The notes under the pieces were generated by a model. The model was not told the DNA's origin. It saw only the letters and a program-made list of their open reading frames with translations, and made no database searches. Positions 46,091 to 54,989 of a DNA stretch of 60,244 nucleotides are shown one piece after another. The position numbers and the translations under genes are program-made. Position 1 is the stretch's first letter. Each line of letters opens with the position of its first letter. This DNA comes from Phaeodactylibacter sp. GTDB taxonomy: Bacteria; Bacteroidota; Bacteroidia; Chitinophagales; Saprospiraceae. The DNA lies in contig NZ_JALEGS010000077.1 in the NCBI RefSeq assembly GCF_022763345.1, forward strand, positions 1 to 60,244, in the 5' to 3' direction.

Positions 46091-46567
46091 ATGATAATAG
46101 TCAGCGATACCTCTGTGATTACAAACCTCAAACAGATCGGATATTTAGAAATCCTGGAAAAGTTATTCAAAAGAGTTATAGTTCCTCAAAAAGTAAGTGA
46201 AGAGCTTCTGAGAATAGAGGGTAGAGATCAATTATTTGAAGAAAACAGCTGGCTTGAAGTAAGAGAAACTTTGAACAAGCCACTTTATGAAAAATTACTG
46301 AAAAGAGTTGATCCGGGAGAGGCTGAATCGATTGCATTGGCCTTGGAAAACAAGGCAGATTTGCTGCTAATTGACGAGAGAAAGGGTAGAAAGGTAGCCG
46401 AAGAGTATGGTTTGACTATAACTGGTTGGGTTGGAATTCTAATAGATGCCAAATCGAAAAACTATGTCAATGATATCAAACCAATCTTAGATAAACTAAT
46501 CTATGACATTGGATTTAGGATAAGTCCAAAACTATATCAGAAAGTTTTGATAATGGTAAATGAGTAA
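46091..46567 (+). CDS. DUF3368 PIN-like nuclease (toxin)
   Basis: The 158-aa protein matches DUF3368/PIN nucleases: IIVSDTSVITNL with D6, the central VDPGEAESIALALE acidic motif, and LLIDERKGRKVAEEYGL. The three or four conserved acids of the PIN active site are present, so it is probably an RNase toxin controlled by the UPF0175 protein 21 bases upstream. Low GC suggests horizontal gain. It lies between the two copies of the thioesterase 3' repeat. Confidence 0.88.
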   Translation: MIIVSDTSVITNLKQIGYLEILEKLFKRVIVPQKVSEELLRIEGRDQLFEENSWLEVRETLNKPLYEKLLKRVDPGEAESIALALENKADLLLIDERKGRKVAEEYGLTITGWVGILIDAKSKNYVNDIKPILDKLIYDIGFRISPKLYQKVLIMVNE

Positions 46568-46670
46568 GCCTCTCAATCGGTAGAAAAATGCAGCCGAATA
46601 TGCCCTGCCCCCCAGGCATTGCATCTACATAGCCAGCCATCCCTACAGACGACAAACAATTCCCTAAAAA

Positions 46671-46711
46671 ATCACCCCTCCACCGGTCGAATCAGCCCCT
46701 CCTGAACGGTT
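46671..46711. repeat. 41-bp direct repeat, copy B (end of thioesterase gene)
   Basis: It is identical to 45611-45651 and encodes the last 13 codons of the intact thioesterase gene. Confidence 0.95.
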
Positions 46712-47532
46712 GAGGCCACCAATACGCCCTCCTGATTAAAAATACTGCCCCGTGTAAACCCCCTGGCGTTAGAACCACTTGGGCTGTCGATGGCATAGAG
46801 TAGCCATTCATCGGCCCGGAAGGGGCGGTGGAACCACATGGCGTGGTCCAGGCTGGCCATTTGAATTTTGGTTTTTGATACCTGATCGCCGTGGGGCAAC
46901 AAAGCGGTAGTCAGCAAATTATAATCAGAAGCATAAGCCAGTACCGCCTGATGTGCCGTAACCTGATCGGGCATCGCTCCCTTCGACTTCATCCATACGT
47001 GGCGAATGGGCTGCTGTTTGCCACTGAGCATGGGGTGCACCCGCTCCACGGGCCGGAATTCAATGGGATGGGAAATTTCCAGGAATTTTCGAATCCCCTC
47101 CGGCAGCCGGTCGCCCATCTGCTCCAAAAGGTCGTCCCAGTTCATCAGTGCATCCGGGGGCTGTACATTGGGCATGCTGATTTGGTGGTCAAACCCTTCC
47201 TGCTGCTTCTGGAAAGAGGCCGACATGTTAAAAATCGCCCGCCCCTTCTGAATGGCTTTGATACGCCGGGTGGTAAAACTGCCCCCGTCACGGATGCGGT
47301 CCACCTCAAAAATGATCGGCTGTGCCACATCGCCGGGCAGGATAAAGTAGGCGTGGAGAGAATGCACAAACCGGTCTTCCGGTACGGTGCGGATAGCCGA
47401 CTGCAAAGCCTGCGCCAGTACCTGCCCGCCAAATACCCGCTTGCTGCCGATACTGGCACTTTGCCCGCGGAAAATATGCTCTTCGATCGGTTCCAGGTCG
47501 AGCAGTTGCAGGAGTGCTTGGATGTCTTTCAT
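46672..47532 (-). CDS. tesB: Acyl-CoA thioesterase II (TesB-like)
   Basis: The protein starts at MKDIQALLQLL (ATG at 47532); a longer frame from 47577 would overlap the PIN toxin gene and is not supported. The 286-aa double-hotdog protein has EEHIFRGQS, VFGGQVLAQAL, VHSLHAYFILPGD, GGSFTTRRIKAIQ and SLDHAMWFHRPF, where the Asp is the TesB catalytic residue, and the C-terminal GVLVASTVQEG. It hydrolyses acyl-CoA to fatty acid and CoA. Toxin-antitoxin pairs flank it on both sides. A remnant of its 3' end lies at 45612-45725. Confidence 0.95.
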   Translation of the reverse strand: MKDIQALLQLLDLEPIEEHIFRGQSASIGSKRVFGGQVLAQALQSAIRTVPEDRFVHSLHAYFILPGDVAQPIIFEVDRIRDGGSFTTRRIKAIQKGRAIFNMSASFQKQQEGFDHQISMPNVQPPDALMNWDDLLEQMGDRLPEGIRKFLEISHPIEFRPVERVHPMLSGKQQPIRHVWMKSKGAMPDQVTAHQAVLAYASDYNLLTTALLPHGDQVSKTKIQMASLDHAMWFHRPFRADEWLLYAIDSPSGSNARGFTRGSIFNQEGVLVASTVQEGLIRPVEG

Positions 47533-47545
47533 ATCAATTTTAGAA

Positions 47546-47959
47546 TCAGAAGGGTTTGAATTGGCTAATAATACCAACTTTGCTCATTATCTCGAAATCT
47601 CTGTCAATATGCAGGACTTGCATATCGAATTTTCTTGCAAATGCAGCAATTGTACAGTCGTTGGACTTCCTGATTGTCACTCCTTTTTTCCTTAAAGCCC
47701 GATAAATTAAAGCCCCGGAAAGAGCGGCTTCAATGGGGTCCCATTCAAGAATATCAAAAGACAGCAAGCTCTCTTTTACCAATTTAAATTGGCTATCTGA
47801 TTTAATCCCCTGTAGCGTTTCCTGAACAATTACCGGGCATATACTTATTTTTTGATCTTGCCTGATCCATGACATCAAAGCTGCCACTTCCGGCTCTTCA
47901 CCTCCATTTAAATAGCTAATCCATACAGAGGTATCAACCAAAACACCGCTACTGTTCAT
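47546..47959 (-). CDS. PIN-domain toxin (VapC-like)
   Basis: The 137-aa PIN protein has GVLVDTSVWISYL (first catalytic Asp), E-containing IVQETLQGIKSD, and the C-terminal KSNDCTIAAFARKF...LHIDRDFE acidic cluster. It should be an RNase toxin. Its start overlaps the antitoxin stop by 4 bases (47956-47959), typical of vapBC. It ends 14 bases before the thioesterase start. Confidence 0.9.
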   Translation of the reverse strand: MNSSGVLVDTSVWISYLNGGEEPEVAALMSWIRQDQKISICPVIVQETLQGIKSDSQFKLVKESLLSFDILEWDPIEAALSGALIYRALRKKGVTIRKSNDCTIAAFARKFDMQVLHIDRDFEIMSKVGIISQFKPF

Positions 47960-48147
47960 ATACTGCGCATCTCATCAAGGTTACCTTCCCACTCTACCTT
48001 GCCATGGAGCTCAAGCATTCGTAGCCTCTTCATCTTTTTCACGAATTGCTCAAGCGCTTCATTCACGACTTCTTTTTTTGTCTTTAGTTGACTCAATTCA
48101 AGCGCCTGCTGAATCAACTGGTCATTTATTTCGATACTAGTACGCAT
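47956..48147 (-). CDS. VapB-like antitoxin (ribbon-helix-helix)
   Basis: The start MRTSIEINDQLI (ATG at 48147) matches the family; the open frame extends 26 codons further up but that N-terminus has no VapB features. The 63-aa product has a ribbon-helix-helix N-terminus (RTSIEINDQLIQQAL...KTKKEVVNEALEQFV) and a short C-terminal tail that should neutralise the PIN toxin encoded next. As a DNA-binding protein it probably autoregulates the pair. Confidence 0.87.
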   Translation of the reverse strand: MRTSIEINDQLIQQALELSQLKTKKEVVNEALEQFVKKMKRLRMLELHGKVEWEGNLDEMRSI

Positions 48148-48371
48148 GTACTTACTTTTTTTTTGCATAAAAATATCGAAATTCAGGCACAAATTCAACC
48201 ATTTTTTAAGCACGCTCGTTTTCATGAATTTTGCCCATCCGTGATCATCAGATCCAGATTATTTGTGGAACGACAATAATTTTCAAGTTGTGGAATGCCT
48301 TGATTTAATTTCTCCACCTAGCAAAAAAGCTCTATTTTACCTCGGACAACAAACTGCAGACACCACTGACC

Positions 48372-50378
48372 ATGGGAAAAAGGACGCCTGAGCGCCAAAC
48401 CAAAAGCCAGCCTGCCGCTGCCCCCAAAGGGTATCCTGACTGGTTTACCAATTCGAAACTCCACCTCTGGGGCTTGTTTGCCCTGAGCTTTTTGCTGTAT
48501 GCCAATACCCTCGGGCACGGTTATGCCCTGGATGATGCCATCGTGATCTATGACAATATGTTTGTCAAGGAAGGTATCAGCGGCATACCTGGCATTCTGA
48601 GCAAGGACACCTTCTTCGGCTTCTTTAAGGAGGAAGGCAAGGCAGCGCTTGTGGCGGGGGGGCGTTACCGGCCCCTGTCACTCATCCTGTTTGCCATTGA
48701 GGTGCAGTTTTTTGGGGAAAGCCCCTTCGTAGGGCACCTGTTTAACGGGCTCTACTACGGTGCTACTACGGTGCTGCTGTACCTGGTGCTATTGCAGCTG
48801 TTCCGCCCGCAGCAGGGGCAGGTGAAGGCCTACTTCGTTGCCCTGGCGGCAAGCCTGTTGTTTGCCGTCCACCCCATACATACTGAGGTGGTAGCCAATG
48901 TCAAGGGGCGGGATGAGATCCTTACCCTGCTGGGCAGCCTTGGGGCGCTATACCTCTCCCTTCGTGCCTTTAACAATAAGCAACCACTTTACAATCTACT
49001 GGCAGGTATAGTCTTCTTCCTGGCGCTGATGGCGAAGGAAAATGCCATCATGTTTTTATTTGTAGCACCACTGGCGTACTACTTTTTTACCTCCGCAAAG
49101 ACCGGCGAAATCATCAAACAGGCCCTGCCCTTTGCTATCGCTGCCGGTGCCTTTCTGGCTATTCGGTTCTCGGTGCTGGGCTTTGGGCTGAGCGATCCGC
49201 CCATGGAGATGATGAATAATCCTTTTGTCAAAGTACAGGGCAATGGCTATGTAGCCTTCACGGCACAGGAGCGATTTGCCACGGTGATATACTCTCTGGG
49301 AAAATACCTGCAGTTGTTATTTGTACCCGTCACCCTAACCCACGACTACTATCCCCGGGCAATTGGCGTGATGACCTTTGGGGACTGGGAGGCCATGCTC
49401 AGCCTGCTGCTCTACCTGGCGCTGGGTGCCTACGCCCTGTGGCGGCTCCCCAAACGCGACCCCATGAGCTTTGCCATTCTGTTCTACCTGATTACCCTGG
49501 CTATTGTCTCCAACCTGTTCTTTCCGGTAGGCACGCACATGGCAGAGCGCCTGCTGTTTATGCCTTCTGTAGGGTTCAGCCTGGCGCTGGCACTGCTGGG
49601 CTATCGCTGGGCGGTAAAGGGAGCGCCTGCTGGCAAAATTCCAGCCTTCCGTCGCTTCAAACCGGTGCTTGGCATGGTGGCCGGCATCGCGCTGCTGTTT
49701 GGGATGAGAACACTGATCCGCAATCCGGTCTGGGCTGACAACTATACCCTTTTCACAACCGATATCCAATACTCGCCCAACAGCGCCAAACTCCGTAATG
49801 CGGTAGGCGGTGAGCTCGTCACTCAATCCGTAAAACCGGAGAATGCCACCCGAAAGGAAGCCATGCTGCGCGAAGCCATCGGGCATCTGGAAGAAGCGGT
49901 ACGCATCCACCCCAACTACAAAAACGCCTACCTCCTCATGGGCAACGCCTACAATTACCTGCAGGCTTACGATCAGTCCATTGCCGCTTACCAAAATGCC
50001 CTGTCGATTGACCCCAACTACCGGGATGCCAACCGCAACCTGGGTATTACTTACAAGGATGCCGGCAAATACTACGGCGAGCAGCTCGGCCAGGTGGACA
50101 AGGCCATCACTTATCTGAACCAAGCCTACGAACTGATGCCGGACGAGTACGAAGTCATCCGTCTGCTGGGCGTAGCCCACGGTATACGAGGCAACACCCC
50201 AAAAGCCATTGAATACTTTACTAAAGCGACCGAAGTTGCGCCCCAAAACCCCAGTGCCTGGTTTGACCTGGGCACCGCCTACTACAACGCCGGCGATCAG
50301 CAACGGGGGCAGCAATACCGCAATAAAGCACTGGAACTCGACCCCGGTTTCCTTGAAAAAATGCAGTCAAACAATTAA
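48372..50378 (+). CDS. TMTC-like membrane protein with C-terminal TPR repeats
   Basis: The 668-aa protein has about ten membrane helices (about 30-440) with GT-C-type features: YANTLGHGYALDDAIVIYDN near the N-terminus, RPLSLILFAIE, HPIHTEVVANVKGRDEILT and LVPVTLTHDYYP-like loops. About 490-668 form TPR repeats (YKNAYLLMGNAYNYLQAYDQSIAAYQNALSIDPNYRDA and two more). The plan matches TMTC/DUF1736 proteins, which in animals are O-mannosyltransferases. In this bacterium it may glycosylate exported proteins or lipid carriers; that is inference. It ends 15 bases before the GH3 gene. Confidence 0.8.
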   Translation: MGKRTPERQTKSQPAAAPKGYPDWFTNSKLHLWGLFALSFLLYANTLGHGYALDDAIVIYDNMFVKEGISGIPGILSKDTFFGFFKEEGKAALVAGGRYRPLSLILFAIEVQFFGESPFVGHLFNGLYYGATTVLLYLVLLQLFRPQQGQVKAYFVALAASLLFAVHPIHTEVVANVKGRDEILTLLGSLGALYLSLRAFNNKQPLYNLLAGIVFFLALMAKENAIMFLFVAPLAYYFFTSAKTGEIIKQALPFAIAAGAFLAIRFSVLGFGLSDPPMEMMNNPFVKVQGNGYVAFTAQERFATVIYSLGKYLQLLFVPVTLTHDYYPRAIGVMTFGDWEAMLSLLLYLALGAYALWRLPKRDPMSFAILFYLITLAIVSNLFFPVGTHMAERLLFMPSVGFSLALALLGYRWAVKGAPAGKIPAFRRFKPVLGMVAGIALLFGMRTLIRNPVWADNYTLFTTDIQYSPNSAKLRNAVGGELVTQSVKPENATRKEAMLREAIGHLEEAVRIHPNYKNAYLLMGNAYNYLQAYDQSIAAYQNALSIDPNYRDANRNLGITYKDAGKYYGEQLGQVDKAITYLNQAYELMPDEYEVIRLLGVAHGIRGNTPKAIEYFTKATEVAPQNPSAWFDLGTAYYNAGDQQRGQQYRNKALELDPGFLEKMQSNN

Positions 50379-50393
50379 AACAAGCGACCTGAA

Positions 50394-53363
50394 ATGATCC
50401 GACCACTGATTCTATCCTGCCTGCTCCTGATGGGGTACGGGCTACATGCGCAAACTGATCCGGCAACGGCCTGGGCTGACTCCGTGTACAATACCATGAC
50501 TGAAACCGAGCGCCTGGGGCAGCTCTTTATGATCCGTGCCCATTCTGACCTTGGCCCGGAACACATCCAGTCTGTAGAAACACAAATCAAAAAGTATAAG
50601 GTCGGTGGCTTATGCTTTTTCCAGGGCACACCGGAGCGGCAGGTAGAGCTCATCAATCAGTACCAAAAACTTGCCGAACCGGTCCCGCTCATGATGGCCA
50701 TTGACGGCGAATGGGGGCTGGGCATGCGCATGAAATCCAGCACCATCAGCTTCCCGCGGCAGCTCACCCTTGGTGCCATTCAGGACAACAGCCTGATTTA
50801 TGAGATGGGGGCCGAGATCGCCCGGCAGATGAAGCTGGCCGGCATCCACGTCAACTTCGCCCCGGTAGCCGATGTGAACAACAACGCCGCCAACCCGGTC
50901 ATCAACAACCGCTCCTTCGGCGAGGACCGGATGAATGTAGCGGCCAAAAGCTGGCGGTACGCTCAGGGCATGCAGGATAACGGGGTGATGGCCTGCGCCA
51001 AGCACTTTCCGGGCCACGGTGATACGGATGTGGATTCTCACCTTGATCTGCCAGTAATCCGCCACGATTTTGACCGGCTTGACAGCATCGAGCTCTTCCC
51101 CTTCCGGCAACTGGCCAAACAGGGCATCGGCAGTATGATGGTCGCCCACCTCAACGTGCCGGCTTTGGACGAGCGGGAGAAACGCCCCACTACCCTATCC
51201 TACAATACCATCACCAACCTGCTAAAGGAAGGGCTGGAATATGAAGGCATCGTCTTCACCGATGCGCTGGAGATGAAAGGCGTAACCAAGCACTTCGAAA
51301 GCGGAGAAGTGGAAGCCGAAGCGCTGGTAGCCGGCAACGATATCCTGCTACTGCCCGAAGATATGGAGGCTGCCTACCGGGAAATCCGCAATTACATCAA
51401 AGCCGGAAAGCTAAGTTGGGAAGAGCTTGCGCCCCGGGTTAAAAAAGTGCTCCGCGCGAAATATGAGTTGGGGTTGCAGCAATTTGAGCCCCTGCGCACC
51501 GACAGCCTTCGGGAGCTTCTGAACACAGATGACGCTCTGGTGCTTAAGCGCAAACTCCTGGCCAATGCCCTCACGCTGGTCCGCAATCCCAACGACCTCC
51601 TCCCCTTCCGGCAACTGGAAGGCATCAAAATGGCGAGCCTGAGCATTAATGCCAATAAAGCCACCCCCTTCCAGGACCGGCTTCAAGAGTACAAGAAAAT
51701 GCCAGCCCTGCAATGCGGACAAGCACCCTCAGAACGGGAACAGACTCGTCTTATTGCCGAGTTGAGTAAAGCCGATATCGCCATCGTTGGCCTGCATAAC
51801 ATGAGCAGCCGGGCTTCCAATGACTTTGGCATTTCAGGAGCAGCCCGGCGTTTGCTGCAACAACTCCAGCAAAAGACCAAAGTGGTACTTGTCGTCTTCG
51901 GCAACCCGTACAGCCTGAAGTTTTTTGACGAGCAGGAGTGGATACTGGAAGCTTACGAAGACAGCCCAATGATGCAGCACCTGGCTGCTGAGGCCCTCTT
52001 TGGTGCCCGCGCCATCAAAGGGCGGCTGCCCATCACGGCCTCTCCCAAGAGTGCATTCGGAGACGGTGTGCTCACTGGCAAACTGGCCCGCTTTGGTTTT
52101 GCGCCGCCGGCAGCGGTAGGCATGGATGCGGCGACCCTTGCTAAAATTGATGAAATCGCGACAGGAGCGATTGAAGCCAGGGCGACCCCGGGCTGCGTGG
52201 TGCTGGTCGCCAAAGATCAGCAAATCGTTTACAAAAAAGCATTCGGCCACCATACTTACTCTGGTGCGCAGCCTGTAGATACCGATGACATTTATGACCT
52301 GGCTTCGGTTACTAAAATTGCTGCGACCACGCTGGCAGTCATGTGGCTGCAGGAAGCCAACCAAATACACCTCGACACACCAATCGTGCGGTACCTGCCA
52401 GAGTTGGAAGGTACTAATAAAGCCCAACTCTGCCTCCGGGATATTATGGCGCACCAGGCTGGTTTGGAAGATTGGATCCCTTTTTACAAGCAAACTCTGG
52501 TACATACCCGTAAAGGTCGAATACTGCACAGCCGCGATTTTTTTCGCCGGATGCCGGAGCCGGGTTTCAGTACGGAAGTCGCCCCGGACATGTACCTTCG
52601 GGATGATTTTAGGGCCAACCTGTTCCAGCAGATTTTTGATTCCAATATAGACGATAATCCTCACTACAAGTATAGCGACCTCGGTTTTTACCTGATAGCT
52701 GAAATGGTGGACCGCCTCACAGGTATGCCTTTAGATGAATTTACGCGCCGCCTGTTTTATAAGCCTATGGGGCTGGAAACCGCTACTTACCGCCCGCTGG
52801 AGCGGTTTGAACCCATAGATATAGCACCTACCGAAATTGATAACTACTTCCGTAAACAGGCACTGCGGGGATACGTGCACGATATGGGCTCGGCTATGCT
52901 GGGCGGGGTCAGCGGGCACGCCGGTTTATTTTCTAATGCGCAGGATCTTGCGGCGATCATGCAAATGCTGCTCAACGGTGGTGTATACAGCGATCAGCGC
53001 CTGCTCAACGCCGAGACCATTGATGCTTTCGCTCAACGGCACCCAAAATCTACCCGCCGTGGTATAGGCTTCGATATGCGTCAACTGGACCCCAGCAAGT
53101 GGATCAACCTGCCTGCCGATGCCTCCGATACAGCATTTGGGCACACCGGCTTTACCGGCACTTGTGCCTGGGCGGACCCAGAAGAAAACCTGGTCCTCGT
53201 TTTCCTTTCCAACCGTACTTTTCCGGATATGAACAACTACCGGCTCAATAAGCTTCGTACCCGCCACCGTATCCTTAGCACGGTATACGAAGCTATTGAG
53301 CAGTACGAGTACCTGACAGATGCCAATACGACTCAGCACCCACAAGGCATAGTAGTTCGTTAA
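50394..53363 (+). CDS. GH3 N-acetylglucosaminidase fused to a beta-lactamase-family serine hydrolase
   Basis: The 989-aa protein has a signal peptide (cleavage near YGLHA-QTDPA). The GH3 domain (about 30-380) shows the NagZ-type motif K203-HFPGHGDT and the nucleophile D290 in VFTDALEMKG. A GH3 C-terminal domain (about 390-560) follows. The last part (about 570-985) is a class C beta-lactamase/PBP4-like domain with S638-VTK (SxxK), Y760-SD in place of Y-x-N, and H917-TG in place of KTG. It probably recycles or remodels peptidoglycan: one domain cuts GlcNAc-linked sugars, the other acts on the peptide or an ester. The arrangement is known in Bacteroidota. It follows the TPR gene by 15 bases. 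Confidence 0.88.
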   Translation: MIRPLILSCLLLMGYGLHAQTDPATAWADSVYNTMTETERLGQLFMIRAHSDLGPEHIQSVETQIKKYKVGGLCFFQGTPERQVELINQYQKLAEPVPLMMAIDGEWGLGMRMKSSTISFPRQLTLGAIQDNSLIYEMGAEIARQMKLAGIHVNFAPVADVNNNAANPVINNRSFGEDRMNVAAKSWRYAQGMQDNGVMACAKHFPGHGDTDVDSHLDLPVIRHDFDRLDSIELFPFRQLAKQGIGSMMVAHLNVPALDEREKRPTTLSYNTITNLLKEGLEYEGIVFTDALEMKGVTKHFESGEVEAEALVAGNDILLLPEDMEAAYREIRNYIKAGKLSWEELAPRVKKVLRAKYELGLQQFEPLRTDSLRELLNTDDALVLKRKLLANALTLVRNPNDLLPFRQLEGIKMASLSINANKATPFQDRLQEYKKMPALQCGQAPSEREQTRLIAELSKADIAIVGLHNMSSRASNDFGISGAARRLLQQLQQKTKVVLVVFGNPYSLKFFDEQEWILEAYEDSPMMQHLAAEALFGARAIKGRLPITASPKSAFGDGVLTGKLARFGFAPPAAVGMDAATLAKIDEIATGAIEARATPGCVVLVAKDQQIVYKKAFGHHTYSGAQPVDTDDIYDLASVTKIAATTLAVMWLQEANQIHLDTPIVRYLPELEGTNKAQLCLRDIMAHQAGLEDWIPFYKQTLVHTRKGRILHSRDFFRRMPEPGFSTEVAPDMYLRDDFRANLFQQIFDSNIDDNPHYKYSDLGFYLIAEMVDRLTGMPLDEFTRRLFYKPMGLETATYRPLERFEPIDIAPTEIDNYFRKQALRGYVHDMGSAMLGGVSGHAGLFSNAQDLAAIMQMLLNGGVYSDQRLLNAETIDAFAQRHPKSTRRGIGFDMRQLDPSKWINLPADASDTAFGHTGFTGTCAWADPEENLVLVFLSNRTFPDMNNYRLNKLRTRHRILSTVYEAIEQYEYLTDANTTQHPQGIVVR

Positions 53364-53369
53364 GCACTC

Positions 53370-54206
53370 TTATCGCTTGATTACCCGGCGCACGAGTGAA
53401 CGCTCCCCATTGCTGACCCGCAACAGGTATAACCCTGCAGGCTGAGTTGATAAGTCTATTGGCAGCGTAGCATCACCACTGATCTGCAGGCTTTGAGCAG
53501 AAAGCACCTGACCTTGTATCGTCATCAGTTCTACCTGATAGTCGCCCGCCTCCGCTTCGCTAATACGCAGGGTTGTCACTTCACCTGCAGGATTGGGAAA
53601 TACCTCGACTGCAGCCTCAAGCGCCAGACGGTCTGCTGTATTGCTGGTCGCATCCTCAGTAAGCACAACCGGTGCATCCAGCGAAGCTACGCCATCGCCG
53701 CCGGATCCATTGCCGTTATTGGCCGCCAGAATGGAACTGTAGAAACGCACCTCACCGGTACCCGCCTCCGGAGCCACCCATTCTATCTCAAAAGCACTCT
53801 CCTGGCTGCGTGAGCTATGCTCGGGATACTCCCGGCCGTTAAGGGCAGTGATTTGTACGCCAGAGGGCGCATTCTGAAAATCGCCAGCCTGTGCATTATT
53901 GGCTCCGGTAAGCGCAACTGCCTGAAAGCCGAAAACCGAAGGGTTGCCTGTAAATCCGGCTGAGACCCGCATGGTATACACTTCTCCGGGAATATACGCG
54001 TCTACGGCTTCTCCATCTTTCCGGATTTCCAATTCGATGGTGGGCGAGAAATTATTGCCCCCGTGGCAGGCACCACAAGTAGCGCTGCTCAGCGGTGAGC
54101 CGGTACGGTCCTGACCCTGTACCGCCCCGGCACCAGAGCTGTTGCCAAGGAATAAAAAAGCGCCGCCAGCCAGCACAAATAGCGTGTAGAGTAATTTAAA
54201 CTTCAT
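53370..54206 (-). CDS. Choice-of-anchor V protein with CxxCH motif and T9SS sorting domain
   Basis: The start MKFKLLYTLFVLAG (ATG at 54206) gives a clean signal peptide; an ATG 8 codons upstream is less fitting. The 278-aa protein has CGACH (a c-type heme-binding motif) near residue 44 within GSPLSSATCGACHGG, then the choice-of-anchor V beta domain (about 55-185), and a T9SS type A domain (about 200-278, starting VEVFPNP and ending RRVIKR). It should be secreted by T9SS. The single heme motif suggests electron transfer or metal binding; the role is unknown. It runs convergent to the GH3 gene, 6 bases apart. Confidence 0.85.
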   Translation of the reverse strand: MKFKLLYTLFVLAGGAFLFLGNSSGAGAVQGQDRTGSPLSSATCGACHGGNNFSPTIELEIRKDGEAVDAYIPGEVYTMRVSAGFTGNPSVFGFQAVALTGANNAQAGDFQNAPSGVQITALNGREYPEHSSRSQESAFEIEWVAPEAGTGEVRFYSSILAANNGNGSGGDGVASLDAPVVLTEDATSNTADRLALEAAVEVFPNPAGEVTTLRISEAEAGDYQVELMTIQGQVLSAQSLQISGDATLPIDLSTQPAGLYLLRVSNGERSLVRRVIKR

Positions 54207-54291
54207 CGTTGGTGGTTTATGAGTGTACATGATGAAGTTAAAGACAGAAAGTGTTGCAAAAGGTTTATCTGCACCTTAGAGAAAGCCAGGG

Positions 54292-54867
54292 CTAATCTGC
54301 AGCGAGGTCGTGCTCGCGACGGTAACCATAGCTTTGCTCTGGATTTTTGCCAGGCGTGCCGGCAAAAAAAGCATCAATATGAGAAAAATCTAATTCCTTA
54401 TTGCCCGTCGGGCGAAAAGGGGCACTGATCGTGATGAGCTTCTTTTGCCAATCGAAGCGCGCCATAATAACAGGCACCTGCGCCCCCAAAGCAATGTAAT
54501 AGAACCCGGACTTCAGTTTGTCCACCCGGCTTCGTGTACCTTCAGGAGCTATGCACATGGCAAAGGCCTCTTTTTCATTGAAGACCTCCACCACCGCATC
54601 CACATAGCCGTTACTGCGGCTTCGGTCCACGGGGTAGCCACCCAGCCAGCGAAAAAGCCAGCCTAATGGAGGGCGGAACAGACTGGCTTTGCCCACATAT
54701 TTGATATCGAGTCCCAGTGCAGAACGAGCCAGGAGCCCGACCGGAAAATCCCAGTTCGAGGTATGGGGTACGGCAATGAGAACATACTTAGGCGGCAGTG
54801 CCTCATATTCTGTGACAATACGCCAGCCTAGCCAGCGCAATAGCATTGTACTGATGTACCTTCCCAT
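54292..54867 (-). CDS. Lysophospholipid acyltransferase (PlsC-like)
   Basis: The 191-aa protein has the NHxxxD-type motif as HTSNWD (about 36-41), the FPEGTRS-type motif as APEGTRSRVDKLKSGFYYIA (about 107-126) and a hydrophobic N-terminus. It is shorter than 1-acyl-glycerol-3-phosphate acyltransferases (about 240 aa), as in the small subfamily found in Bacteroidota. It should transfer an acyl chain to a lysolipid in the inner membrane. No operon partner is clear; the gene is 85 bases upstream of the anchor-V gene on the same strand. Confidence 0.9.
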   Translation of the reverse strand: MGRYISTMLLRWLGWRIVTEYEALPPKYVLIAVPHTSNWDFPVGLLARSALGLDIKYVGKASLFRPPLGWLFRWLGGYPVDRSRSNGYVDAVVEVFNEKEAFAMCIAPEGTRSRVDKLKSGFYYIALGAQVPVIMARFDWQKKLITISAPFRPTGNKELDFSHIDAFFAGTPGKNPEQSYGYRREHDLAAD

Positions 54868-54989
54868 CTTTTAAAGTCGCTTAAATTCGATAAGAGGCTA
54901 CTAAAATAATCAATTTTACAAAATGTAACTTACTGCTCCTGCATTGCGTAAAAAGAGGTGGACAATGCGAGTGGCAACACTTAACAAAA

